Of a stretch of 64,000 bases of DNA, positions 9,290 to 18,500 are shown piece by piece. The position numbers and the translations under genes were made by a program. A model generated the notes under the pieces. That model was not told the DNA's origin. It made no database searches and saw only the letters and a program-made list of their open reading frames with translations. The stretch's first letter is position 1, and the number at the start of each line of letters is the position of its first letter. Origin of the DNA: Diplonema papillatum (taxonomy: Eukaryota > Euglenozoa > Diplonemea > Diplonemida > Diplonemidae); NCBI GenBank assembly GCA_030068145.1, contig JAPJBO010000066.1:403565-467564 (forward strand). The letters run 5' to 3'.

Positions 9290-10881
9290 ACAGCGGCCCC
9301 GCCAAACAATCGCTGTGGCCGCGTCATCTCGACAAGATCCTGCAGGGGTATGACTACGCCAACGGCTGGCTAGACGCGAGTAGCGGGAAACGGGTCACGA
9401 AGGCCTCGTATGACGGAGAGATCGCCGCGACCGCCCCGCCGTTCAATCACGAAGCGCTTTTGCAGGATTTCCCCAGCCTCCGCAGCAACATGAGGTGGGT
9501 CCTCGACGCCGCGTTCATCGCCGCCATGCTGAAGCCGGGCTCGTTCGTATCCGGCCCGGGGCCCCGCAACTCCCGAATGATGCCGCACGTCGATCGCTTG
9601 CTTGAGTTGGAGGTCGCTGCATCGGTCCCTAAAGCGGCGTCTTCCCGCTGGTTCCACGGCGCGTTTACGGTGGACAAACGGGCTCCCGGTCAGCTGCGCT
9701 TCATCCTCAGCTGCGAATCCATCAACCGGGCTACGGCACACGTGCCTCTGCCCCCCTGCGACCTGCCCAGCTACGCCACCATCGTGACTACGGTGCTGTC
9801 CCGCAAGTGGGTGGCTGAGTTCGACTTCCGCTCCTTTTTCTTCCAGTTTGCGCTGCCTCCAGAGGTCAGGAAGTATTTCTGTTTCCGTGTTGAGGGCAGG
9901 CTGATGTGGATGACGCGCCTGCCGATGGGCTACCGTGCCGCGCCTCAGGCGGCCCAGGCGGTCTCGCTGGAGCTTGCGGTTGCCGCCGCCCAGGGTGTTG
10001 ACGTTCAGGTCCTCGCGTGGATCGACAACGTGATCTTCGTGGCGGACACTGAGGCCGAAGTTATGGAGGCCTCGGCTCGCTTCAAGGCTTTGACTTCGAA
10101 GTACGGCTTGACCATCGGGAGCTGGTCTAAGCCTTCTACCCGCGCGGTGCTGCTGGGACTGGATCTCGACCTCGCAGCGAAGAGATGGCGCGTGGACCCA
10201 GCCTGGACGATGAAGGCCGGACCGGTAATGGGCCAGATCTTGGAGTTCAGTGCGGCTCCCGTCCGCGTGTGGTGGAAACTGACCGGGTCTCTGCTCTGGC
10301 GTCGCCACGTGATGGGGTACCCTCTCCACGAGGTACTTCCCCTCTTGCAGTGGATGTCCGCCCTGGCCTCCGGCCGCGCGTCTACCGACAGCGCGTTCTG
10401 GGACTCCGTCGCGCCTTGCCCAGCTGCGGTCAAGAGCTGCCTCGCTGCCCAGTGCTCCGACATGCGGGGTAACGCCTGGCGGCAATGGTGTAGACCGGTT
10501 TACACTCGTTCGATCGATGTCGTCTCCGACGCCAGCATGTCGGCATGGGCATTCGTGGCAGACGGGTTCCATATCTATGGGGGCTTTCCTCCGGAGTTGC
10601 ACCACGCGGACATCTTCATGAAGGAGCTATACGCCGTCGTTCGGGCCGTGGAGCACGCAGTCCACGGCCAGTCGAGCATGGACATCAACCTGCTTTGTGA
10701 CAACAAGGCGGTGATAGGCTGCATACGCCGCGGCTACACGCTTCGTCAGGATGCGATGCAGCTGCTAACTCTGATCAACAAGAGCTTGGCCTCATCCAGG
10801 AGCCGGCTCAACATCAGCTACGTTCCGTCGCTCCAGAACATCGCGGATCAGTACACAAGACTGAATCGTCCGCCATGTTAG
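9289..10881 (+). CDS. reverse transcriptase-RNase H of the retrotransposon
   Basis: It copies the element's RNA into DNA and removes the RNA strand. RT blocks are clear: RFILSCESIN, then VAEFDFRSFFFQF with the first catalytic Asp, then RLPMGYRAAP, then the active-site motif AWIDNVIF (Asp 10024-10026, Asn 10027-10029). The usual second Asp is thus Asn. RNase H follows with D in VSDAS (10528), E in MKELYAV (10624), D in LCDNKAV (10699) and D in IADQYTR (10846). The frame is one base back from the recombinase frame and stays open upstream to about 8176, so the exact start is not defined; a -1 frameshift at the recombinase end is possible. The first ATG after the recombinase is at about 9490. No methyltransferase domain was seen. 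Confidence 0.8.
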   Translation, partial: NSGPAKQSLWPRHLDKILQGYDYANGWLDASSGKRVTKASYDGEIAATAPPFNHEALLQDFPSLRSNMRWVLDAAFIAAMLKPGSFVSGPGPRNSRMMPHVDRLLELEVAASVPKAASSRWFHGAFTVDKRAPGQLRFILSCESINRATAHVPLPPCDLPSYATIVTTVLSRKWVAEFDFRSFFFQFALPPEVRKYFCFRVEGRLMWMTRLPMGYRAAPQAAQAVSLELAVAAAQGVDVQVLAWIDNVIFVADTEAEVMEASARFKALTSKYGLTIGSWSKPSTRAVLLGLDLDLAAKRWRVDPAWTMKAGPVMGQILEFSAAPVRVWWKLTGSLLWRRHVMGYPLHEVLPLLQWMSALASGRASTDSAFWDSVAPCPAAVKSCLAAQCSDMRGNAWRQWCRPVYTRSIDVVSDASMSAWAFVADGFHIYGGFPPELHHADIFMKELYAVVRAVEHAVHGQSSMDINLLCDNKAVIGCIRRGYTLRQDAMQLLTLINKSLASSRSRLNISYVPSLQNIADQYTRLNRPPC

Positions 10882-11097
10882 CGCCCAACATCGACTTCCC
10901 GCTTCGTCGAGTCCTCGTCAAGTGGGTCGGTTGGTTCTTCCGCCGTGTGGCATGCAAGTCATCATATCAGGCGATCAGCCGCTTTTTTGCTTAGTTTTCC
11001 GCCGGGTCCCATCCCGGGTTATCTGTCGCTTACGGTGGTGAGAAGGAGGGGGGGGTCCGAATAGGGGCCGCTCGTGCTCCGGTGCCTGTTCTTTTAT

Positions 11098-11196
11098 GCG
11101 ACAACCAATTTCTGCTTCCCTGGAGACAGTATTTGTTACAGCTAAAAAGAACGTTGGCAGCGGTTTAACCAGAACACATGTAGGTTAAATCGCACA
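11098..11196 (+). repeat. 99-bp terminal direct repeat, right copy (Y2)
   Basis: Identical to 7287-7385, closing the retrotransposon on the right. It contains the second copy of the 11-12-11 inverted-arm site at 11160-11193. Between the RT stop and this repeat lie about 215 bp of non-coding sequence with a G-run at 11048-11055. Confidence 0.9.
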
Positions 11197-11230
11197 GACG
11201 CAGAAGCCTTCGTGCTCTCGCCGTTTTTTT
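11197..11230 (+). repeat. 34-bp outer direct repeat, right copy (X2)
   Basis: Exact copy of 7253-7286, again ending in seven T. Beyond it the sequence (CTTAGCTCTTAGC) presumably resumes the locus interrupted by the insertion. Confidence 0.85.
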
Positions 11231-11686
11231 CTTAGCTCTTAGCAAGGTGCAATAAGACCATCCTGTACAGGCATGGAACGACCAAACACATCCACTCCCC
11301 GATGGTGCAGATGAGCTTAATTTGCAACCAACCGAGCTACAGCAGTGAGCCTTGGCCAGTGGCGAACGAGGGTGGCAGGCTCGTCTACAAAGTGTGTCTG
11401 AGCCCTTCATGAGGTAGAGCCGATGAACATGCATGAGCTTCGAGTATTGTCTGCGGGTCATCGCGCCTGTCCCGTGTTCCAGCGAGCATACCTTTCTGCA
11501 AAAACCTAGAGACAAGTCAATATCGAAAGCCCTGGTGAAGTTCAGACGTGCTAATGACTCGTCAAGCGAAGGACATTTCGTACCATAAACGGCTAACAGG
11601 ACAATTCTGCTGGAAATCTCAGCTAGCTTGCCAAGCCAGCATCCCTTCTACCGTGCGCCGGATGGAGCCCTCCCGGACCTTCCCCT
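11231..11686. other. non-coding, presumed downstream part of hAT locus
   Basis: No gene is recognised. By position it continues the sequence that was interrupted by the retroelement at 7286. A minus-strand open frame here has no recognisable domain. Confidence 0.4.
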
Positions 11687-11800
11687 GTCACACAGCATCA
11701 CGCGGCGTAAAAAGACCAATATCGACCGTCACACAGCATCACACGACGTAACCAGGCCAAATTCGACCGTCACAAACCGCCAAATTCGAGTGTAAGCCTG
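11687..11800 (+). repeat. 41-bp tandem repeat, about 2.7 copies
   Basis: Units GTCACACAGCATCAC...CGACC start at 11687, 11728 and 11769, the last one degenerate. The period equals that of the 4197-4645 array, and the CAAATTCGAC core recalls that array in inverse orientation. Like that array it neighbours a GGTACGGTACA hairpin module. Confidence 0.75.
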
Positions 11801-11819
11801 TAAGGCCACCTGTTTGTTG

Positions 11820-11917
11820 TGTACCGTACCGTGCCCCGGGGGGGCTGCCCCCCGGACCCCCCATGCAAGCAGTTTGATTTACCGTACCGTTCGGCGGGGG
11901 GTGAAGCTCGGACCCGG
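11820..11917 (-). repeat. two GC-rich hairpin modules (family R), inverted
   Basis: TGTACCGTACCGTGCCCC with a C/G stem (11820-11862) is followed by a second, less complete module, TACCGTACCGTTCGGCGGGG (11879-11917). Both face opposite to those at 4088 and 4816. Confidence 0.65.
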
Positions 11918-11994
11918 AGTCGTGCGGGTAGGGCCATGTACTTGCATTTTTACTGAAACCTACCTACCGGTAAAACCTGGCGGCGAAGGTGGTC

Positions 11995-12135
11995 TGTAGG
12001 GAAAAAGTCAGCGAAAAAAAAATTTTTTTGAGTGCCGGAATGACCTAAAAACCGCGCTTCGTAAATTTTTTTTCGCCCCAATTTCCCAGGAGGTTTTGAC
12101 CATTTCACCTTAGAGAATCTGGTGTCCACCCAAAA
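11995..12135 (-). repeat. diverged inverted copy of dispersed repeat family D
   Basis: Landmarks GGTTTTGACCATTTCACC and TTAGAGAAT match, inverted, the segment CTCTAAGGTGAAATGGTC in the two near-identical copies at 48377-48670 and 60159-60470, together with long A/T runs in the middle. Confidence 0.55.
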
Positions 12136-12554
12136 AAAACCTAAAACCCCTGCTTGGCCCTTGGCCCCGAGGCCCAGATCTTATGTTCCACCCTGGGGGG
12201 GGGGGTCTTTCACAACTTGTTGCAGCATGGGCATGTCCATATGTCCTCCACATGCTGCGGTTGCCCTTCTACACGAAGAAAGTGCAGCTTTCCAGGATAG
12301 TTTGCCCTGTCCCCGCGTGAAGCGTTTCAAGGGTCAACCTTCCTTCAAACAGAGACGACCGCGTCATCCGGGGCCTGTGGACATGGTCAACAGGATCGTC
12401 AATGTGTCACCACTGCAGATCTCTGCATCCGGTTGCGGAATGTTCACGCATTCCCTTTCGGCAATCCTGCACGTCCGAGCAAGCTCGTCCTCCGGGCCCT
12501 TGTGTGGGAGGGGACAGGGGCAAACCCAGAAAAAAAACGCAAGACACAACTTTT
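12136..12554. other. non-coding; short segment shared with 17700-17745
   Basis: A 264-codon open frame spans 12122-12916, but it crosses repeat boundaries and shows no domain, so it is not called. About 45 bp (GCCTGTGGACATGGTCAACA onwards, 12375-12419) recurs almost exactly at 17701-17745. Confidence 0.45.
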
Positions 12555-13020
12555 CACAACTTGTTTCTTTGTTGCGAGTGGGGAGTCATTTGCACGCAAA
12601 TGAGTACCACACTATATCGTTGATACCAACTTTGTTGCAGCTTTTCGCAACTTTGCGGAGATCTGCAGCACTATCCTTGACCCGGGAAGGCGTGTCGTTG
12701 GGCGACACGATCCGGTGTTCGGAGCCGTTCGACCCATTCGACCCGCTGGACCACAGCCTCCGGGCTTTGGACTCGGCCCGCCTGAGGCTGAAGGATCCGC
12801 CTTTGCCGCCGGCGAAGCGGAAGCCCCGGACGCCGGTCACCCCGTCAGTCCATGGGGACGCATGCAGTTGGGTCAACACTGATTGTGCGGCAATGGCACC
12901 TTCTGGAGTCACGTAGCGAAACGCTGGCGTAGTGTGGTACCCATTTGCATGCAAATGACTCCCCACTAACGCAACAAGAAGACACACTGTTTGTGAAAAG
13001 TTGTGAAAACTTCTGCTAAA
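12555..13020. repeat. octamer-palindrome repeat, inverted pair
   Basis: At 12590-12605 and 12940-12958 the palindromic core CATTTGCATGCAAATG (one base different in the first) is flanked by GTGGGGAG and GTACCACAC-type arms. Outside it on opposite sides lie TTTTCACAACTTG and its inverse AGTTGTGAAAAG. The two halves are inverted relative to each other and enclose about 220 bp. The same family forms the 127-bp array at 56894-57366. Confidence 0.75.
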
Positions 13021-13039
13021 GTACGTGGATCACCCCAAC

Positions 13040-13450
13040 TCTGAGGAAGAAAAAAAAACGAAAACGTTAATGCTTTGCCCGGAGGGGACTGCTTCCCGAG
13101 AGGTGGGGGGGAATGACTGGCAAAGGCACACTTTGAGTGTGCAGCCATGTCTGAAGGGGTTCTCATCGTATGCGGCCGTCCTTGCTCGAAAAGCATTCAT
13201 TTTACGCATTTGGGCCCAGGTCTTTGTCGCTGCATGTCTGCCGCAAACCTGGCGGTGCAAGTCGGATCCAGCTGCCTCACCGTCGATCCGGCGACACACA
13301 CCAACAAAACTCACCAAACACCACAACGGCAAAAGTTGTCGACCCACACACAAAAAGAAAAGGCGCGTTATCGACACCCTTCGCAAACAAGCAACCGTCG
13401 CACCGATCTTCGTCCTTCGGGGAGCGACGGTAAAACCACAAAAAAAAAAT
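13040..13450 (+). repeat. dispersed repeat, family K
   Basis: Landmarks TCTGAAGGGGTTCTCATCG, ATCCAGCTGCCTCACCGTCG, ACACACCAACAAA and GCGCGTTATCGAC align with 35895-36140 in the same orientation. A short tail (CGTCCTTCGGG ... GACGG) also appears at 52197-52270. The upstream A-rich part (GAAAACGTTAATGCTTTG) resembles 35580-35605. Confidence 0.75.
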
Positions 13451-13512
13451 AACAGGACTTCCTCAGAGCGCAGGACGGCAGCTCGGACCCCTCTGAAACG
13501 CCTCTTTTTTCT

Positions 13513-13672
13513 TACCTAAGCGCCAGCTTGGAAGGAAATGGTCCTGAGTGAGAAAACAACACACAGTGGTGTAAGCGAAGAACAAATCAGATTGTGGTTT
13601 GTAATTTGCCCTCTACCTCTATATTTCTTCTCCTTCCATTTCGGAGTCAAAGCAGCTACGTCGAGTATTTTT
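13513..13672 (+). repeat. SINE-sized dispersed repeat R1a (internally deleted copy)
   Basis: It begins TAAGCGCCAGCTTGGAAGG, jumps to GTCCTGAGTGAGAAAACAAC and ends GTCGAGTATTT. The region between GGAAATG and GTCCTGAG in the full copies (15970, 38160) is absent, so this is an internally deleted copy. Confidence 0.8.
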
Positions 13673-14089
13673 CACTTCTACACTGAGTCTATAGAAACAA
13701 TGCCAACTCCTTTGCTTACCGCATCCGCGACCTTCAACGCGCGTTGCGAATTCAACGCAGTACAATACAAAAGTCTCCTGGAAGTTACGAAACGTCGGAG
13801 CCTCAAGCGATCTTTTACTCTATAAAGAGCACGAATCCACGGCCCCGTCCACAAAGGAACTTGCACTCTAAAAGAGCACTCATCCACGGTCAAGAGTACA
13901 CAACTATGGATGATGCGACAGAACTGCCTTTTGGTCCTTCCTGTTTCGACATCGGAACGGAAAGGGTTAAAACCACGGCTGAAACACGCGCGGGGAGGAA
14001 GGCGAACTCTATCGATACCACGATAGCGTGTCATTCGCAGCCCTTTACCCGGGTTTTGAGGTCCTGACCTGAAACATCGCGCGTGGTTT
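13673..14089. other. non-coding, unassigned
   Basis: No gene is recognised. A short match to 37305-37540 (GATGATGCGACAGAACTGCC ... TGTTTCGACATCGGAA) links it to dispersed repeat family N. Confidence 0.4.
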
Positions 14090-14390
14090 ATTTCGAAAAG
14101 AAAACAGAAGAGCGTTTTACCACCTTGTGCGGTGTCACGGGATGTTTGGCAGCCGCTGCTAATCCATGTGGTTCATGTACTTAAAAGAACTCAATGCTAA
14201 ACACTCGCACACCTGCCCGCCCTCGCCGACTCAGTCTTTGGAATCGCAAGAAAGCCAAATCCCGCCAGCGCCACAAATGCTCGACCTTGACGACGCAATG
14301 GCAGGTGACGACGTCATCCGATCACCTGGCTATCGAGGCAGTGCATGTTAATCCGTGTGGTTCATGTACTTAAAAGAACTCAATGCTAAA
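14090..14390 (+). repeat. dispersed repeat, family C, with internal direct repeats
   Basis: The left part matches 2664-2790 and 19018-19120. The motif TAATCCATGTGGTTCATG plus TACTTAAAAGAACTCAATGC occurs twice, at 14161-14206 and 14348-14390, enclosing about 140 bp of which the end (GACGACGCAATGGCAGGTGA) is related to 25917-25937. Confidence 0.8.
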
Positions 14391-15654
14391 CCGTCGATTG
14401 TTGTTTGGGTACAAGGTTGATACCTCCGTCGCAATCCCGCAAAACGTAGACTTGATGCTATGTCGCACAGCATGCACGTGTGGTAGTGTTCCGCCTCAAA
14501 CTGCTACTAACTAAAATTGCTAGCAAACAAAGAACGAAAAATGTACGACTGCGAAAGTGTGCGGAAAGAAACAGAAAGCACAGCTGCAAAGACCACCCAA
14601 CGATGGCGTAGTGGAGGCGGCATGTGACCTTGTTCTCCACAAGGCTTTGTTGTTTCTCATTTGCCTTCTTCTTCTTGCTACGTGGCGGAAATTGCGAGAG
14701 ATGATTCTGCAGATTCATCTGGGGAATCAACGACCCGAAGATGGCCACTCCGGTGTCGCTTATCAACGAACCGTGATCCAGGAGGGTCGGTGAAGGGGGG
14801 AAAGGCGAAAGTCAGCTACCGTGCCCGCACCAAGGAAAGAACCCCAACCCGCCTTGACTGCCGACCGCAGACGCAAAACACGCGGATTCTTCAAACTCGA
14901 AACAGTCTACAATCTTTACCCCTCCCCGCCCAGTCGTAGGAGGCCCTTTCTCCCAGACGGACTTGCCCTGTGCTCTCGTTGCCTGGTTGTTCTGGCTATC
15001 GCTGTCGTGCAGGCGAAGCAAGATTCTCCCCCGGGAACGTGATACCGGGCGGCTGAAGCGTATCCGTCGTGAACCGAATGCCTGCCTTATGGCCGGTAGA
15101 TCGCCGGAGGAGAGAGCAGAGACACGTGATGGAAACTGGGAAGGGAAATGGCCGCCCTACGACTTTCTTTCCACACGACCAACGAAGAGGAATCGGTCTC
15201 TCTCGCCGTTGAACCCCTCAAGCAAACAAGGGCCGCTTGCCCGAAAGAACAGACAGGTGCCCTCGTCCTCATTTATTTTTGTTTGTTTCTGCGCTGAAGT
15301 ACATCGACCAACTCATTTGTGCGGCACCGACCTGCCACGTTCAAGCTTGCTCCGACCACTGGCAGCCCCATCCTGAAGTGCAAATACTGCCGACGCGTCA
15401 CTGCTGCTGTGTGCGCTCGGATTGGCGCCGCTCACGCGGCCACCTTAAGTCACTCGTTTGTTTGCACAGATTCTCCCTGACTTGTTCCCGGAGTAGGACG
15501 ACATATACTACTACTATTGTTGTGCAGATATTTGCTGCATAACAACAGTTCAACTACTACTACTACAACTGTTTCTGCGTGGGCCAGTTTGATCCGATTC
15601 CCCTCTTGATCCTTCACCCGTCCTTTACTTTGATGCAAACAACCCAAAACTCAT
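14391..15654. repeat. non-coding; contains family L repeat (15190-15295)
   Basis: No gene is recognised in 1.2 kb despite several short open frames. GGTCTCTCTCGCCGTTGAAC and CTCAAGCAAACAAGGGCCGC (15196-15300) match 38590-38690. CTACTACTAT/ACTACTACTACTAC tracts lie at 15510-15570. Confidence 0.45.
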
Positions 15655-15790
15655 TTTTTTTGAGACATTGCAATGTGTTCCTAAAATGTAAGCCTGAGCA
15701 ATGAGCGAACCAATACCAAACTGAAGATCATGTCACTGTCACAGTTTACATGTCCGTGCTTCACATGGAGATCCCTAACTCAAGACATAC
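15655..15790 (+). repeat. dispersed repeat, family M
   Basis: GAGACATTGCAATGTGTTCC, AATGTAAGCCTGAGCAATG and CTAACTCAAGACATACCA align with 45270-45400 in the same orientation at about 80 percent by eye. Confidence 0.75.
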
Positions 15791-15969
15791 CAGGTGGAAA
15801 AGAAGAAGAACAAACCTGAAGAGAGGGCCCAAACTCGGCCTGCTCAAAAAAAAAAAAAGTGACGTGGCTCTTATTATTTACGCTCAGCCGGTACACACAG
15901 GGGTCTCTGTGTGGATTCGTCAACGCAGCAGTTTTTGAAAGGATAGCGAAAGAGCGAAGGCATATTTTT

Positions 15970-16248
15970 ACATAAGCGCCAGCTTGAAAGGAAATGCTCG
16001 ATGCTGCCCGACAAAGAACAGAAGGGATCCCAAATGCTGTAACTACCGAACCGTGTTGAACGGACGTGAGGTCATGCGACAAATCACACAAACACAACAG
16101 GTCAAAGTCCTGAGTGAGAAAACAACACACGGTCTCGTAAGCGAAGAACAAATCAGATTGTGTTTTGTATTGTATTTACCCGTTAGACTACCTCTATATT
16201 TCCTCCCTTCCATTCGGAGTCGAAGCAGCTACGTCGAGTATTTTCAGC
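15970..16248 (+). repeat. SINE-sized dispersed repeat R1a
   Basis: Full-length copy (about 280 bp) from ACATAAGCGCCAGCTTG to GTCGAGTATTTTCAGC. Other copies: 38160-38456 (full), 41603-41800 (3' truncated), 13513-13672 (internally deleted). No conserved frame and no clear pol III boxes were seen. Confidence 0.85.
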
Positions 16249-16325
16249 ACAGCACACCGTCGGACAACCCGCCATCTTGCACGTGCAAAATCTACACATA
16301 CCACAACCTCTACTTAGGGCCCTGG

Positions 16326-16657
16326 CAGGGCTTACGCTCCGTTTTCGGTCTCAGAGAGAAGACGTGTGGCCCACATGTGGACGCTCAAGGTTAGGGGGAA
16401 AAAACTTTCCCCCAGTGTGTGCGGCGGGCAAAGAATTGTGTCACTACTAGCTTGGCGACACGTGGCTGTGCGGCCTTGGCGACTTGTGGGCCCAGACACA
16501 CCCTGCATGTGGACCAACCTCTGGCAAGCACATGTGGGGGAAAAAATAAATCAAAATCCACATGTGGTACCTGTGGATCCACACGTGGGGGAAAGAAAAT
16601 CCAAAAAAAATTAACGTGTGGAAATCCACACGTTCCACACGTGGAGCGTAAGCCCTG
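16326..16657. mobile_element. MITE with 15-bp terminal inverted repeats
   Basis: CAGGGCTTACGCTCC (16326-16340) and its exact inverse GGAGCGTAAGCCCTG (16643-16657) bound a 332-bp non-coding segment. The CAGGG start is typical of hAT-type termini. The interior holds at least six CACATGTG or CACACGTGG palindromes. I could not find an 8-bp target-site duplication at the ends. Confidence 0.7.
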
Positions 16658-16811
16658 GTTTACAGGGCAACTCCTGCTCAACTCATCGTCGACCCGGAAA
16701 CAGCCAAAACGGCCGGAATAGAACTTGACTCGGAAATGGCCAGTTTGACCTCATCCTCATCATCGTTGACTCTCCCGACGAACGACGTCATAAAGTAACA
16801 CCAAACCGTGA

Positions 16812-17110
16812 ACAGTGCTCGCCTGCCTTGATGGCACTTGCACTTTAAAGAACTCAATGCTCAACTTGTAAGACGCGGGGAGCCCAAGAACACTCACCTA
16901 TCCTGGCGAGAACTTGGTGGCGGTCACAAATTGTTTCGAACCTGACTTGCCAAAGCAAGCAAGTAAAGTGTACACGAAAGAAGCCATGCATGCCCCCCCC
17001 AAATCCACCCAGTGCGTATTAGCTTTTAAACAACCCATTCGACGAAGGTCACCCGGTGACTCTAAAATCCCGGATTCTCAAGCGAACTAACTCTAAAAAC
17101 CCCCGGATCC
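16812..17110 (+). repeat. dispersed repeat, family Q
   Basis: GATGGCACTTGCACTTTAAAG, AACTCAATGCTCAACTTGTA and the end block GGTCACCCGGTGACTCTAAAA with AGCGAACT match 48893-49160. The end block alone recurs at 17555-17615, 44150-44205, 46312-46375 and 53405-53462. Confidence 0.75.
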
Positions 17111-17849
17111 CTAAGCGAACTTGCACTCTAAAAAGCCTCCGACCAGAAGGCAAGCCGAAAGAAGACAAACACTTCTTTTCGCTCTAAAATAGTACATGCA
17201 ACTGACTGCGTGAACATCGCCGGAAACGCGAAAACGAACTACTCTAAACTCCCGGAACCAACGCGCTGGAGAAGACACGGCAGCTGCCGAAGGTCGCCTG
17301 CGGACTTTACTAACCGTTGATTTTGACACACGAACTTGCACCCTGTTCAAAAGAACAAACGGCACTGCCCGTGAACGCATTCCTACCGAACGCGGACCCG
17401 GTGTCGGTCGCAAGAGCCATGGAAATGGCAAGGCACATAGGAAATAACAGCGCGCGCTAAAATAAGTCGAATAGTCGGCAACAAAGATACACGCATGAGT
17501 ACACGTACTGCCACTACAGCAGACACTAACATACTGTACCTTAAAGGGACCCTTACGACAATGGTCACCCGGAGACTATAAAACCCCGAATCCCGAAGTG
17601 AACTTGCACTCTAAAACACACGCACTGCACCGCAGATACGAACGCACTCATGTATCTAGTACACGACAGTAAAGGAACCTTTCCGACAATGGTCACCCGG
17701 GCCTGTGGACATGGTCAACAGGATCGTCAATGTGTCACCGTTTCGTGAAGTAGGCACTACAGCCCCGTTCCCCCCTTTGAGATTTGCACCTGGCGGTCGT
17801 GTACCTCCCGCAAAGCAAGTGCTCATTTATAGAAGACCAGAATAACGCT
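17111..17849. other. non-coding; scattered family Q end blocks
   Basis: No gene is recognised. The block with ACTTGCACTCTAAAA occurs at 17115-17132 and 17598-17613, and GGTCACCCGGAGACTATAAAA at 17563-17584. A 45-bp segment shared with 12375-12419 is at 17701-17745. Confidence 0.45.
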
Positions 17850-18500
17850 AGAATATCGAAACGTCGAAATACTGAACTATGAACTCATCGCACAAGTCTC
17901 GGTGTTGGATCTGCGACTGGTGTAGGCGAACTGTGAACGACGAATTGTCCGCTGTGATGATGAAAGGAAAACAATGAAAGATCCGGCGAGACTTGAACTC
18001 GTCCTCGACGAGAGGTTTGTTGTCCTGACCGCCTTCGCGACGCTCAGGAGATCGAACCATCGGAAAAAGTTACAGCAAGGAAAACAAGGTTGACTGAAAT
18101 CTGACCCCATAGCACAGACCACCAGGAGCACCTGATTGATCAGGCTACCATGCAACGCTGAAAACGGTGTCGGGAGAGTAATCAATCTATCCGGAAATAT
18201 TTACAACGACGGAAAACAATTGTTTCTGCAGTCTGACACTTTAGCTCGGACGAGTTGATCTCAAGTCGGTGTCAAGTTCCCAAAACGGAGACGGGCGATA
18301 ATCGATACATCCGAAAAAAAAACACAAGGGAAAACAGATTTGACTGTAGTCTGACTCTGCAGCACAGACCATCAGAAGTTGATTGACCAGGCTATTATGC
18401 GACGCTGAAAACGAAGTCGGAGATGAATCGATCCATCTGAGATACAACACGGGAAAACAACAGTCTGACACTTCAGCTCGGACCATCAGGAGCTGTGAAT
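17850..18500 (+). repeat. dispersed repeat, family O, with degenerate tandem tail
   Basis: The first 210 bp (ATATCGAAACGTCGAAATAC ... GAAAGATCCGGCGAGACTTG ... CGCCTTCGCGACGCTC) match 40090-40260. It is followed by three to four diverged units of roughly 125-150 bp, each with GGGAAAAC-A, GTCTGAC and AGGCTA..ATGC.ACGCTGAAAAC. Confidence 0.7.
17985..18062 (-). other. possible tRNA-derived segment (class II-like)
   Basis: Read on the minus strand, GAGCGTCGCGAAGGCGG resembles the D-arm/A-box of long-variable-arm tRNAs, and GAGTTCAAGTCTC is close to a B-box (GGTTCRANTCC), with about 45 nt between. A clean acceptor stem could not be drawn, so this is at most a tRNA-like or SINE head. The second copy (40150-40235) keeps the A-box side but has a poorer B-box. 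Confidence 0.25.

Larger units (their letters stand above)
7287..11196 (+). mobile_element. tyrosine-recombinase (DIRS/Ngaro-type) retrotransposon
   Basis: A 3.9-kb element has 99-bp direct repeats at both ends and three coding regions in order: Gag-like protein, tyrosine recombinase, reverse transcriptase with RNase H. There is no DDE integrase and no protease, which places it with retroelements that integrate through a tyrosine recombinase. In the usual DIRS order the recombinase lies after the reverse transcriptase; here it comes before. It is flanked by 34-bp direct repeats and sits just downstream of the hAT remnant. The coding frames are open apart from one stop between the first two, so the insertion looks fairly young. 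Confidence 0.85.

Noticed and set aside
9370-10605. 411-codon minus-strand frame opposite the RT
   Set aside because: Antisense shadow of a GC-rich coding region without any recognisable domain.
7287-11196. Ordinary LTR retrotransposon
   Set aside because: No protease or DDE integrase; the recombination enzyme is a tyrosine recombinase. The 99-bp repeats lack TG...CA ends and a 4-6-bp target-site duplication.
12122-12916. 264-codon plus-strand frame
   Set aside because: It crosses several dispersed repeats, including the octamer-palindrome family, and shows no domain.
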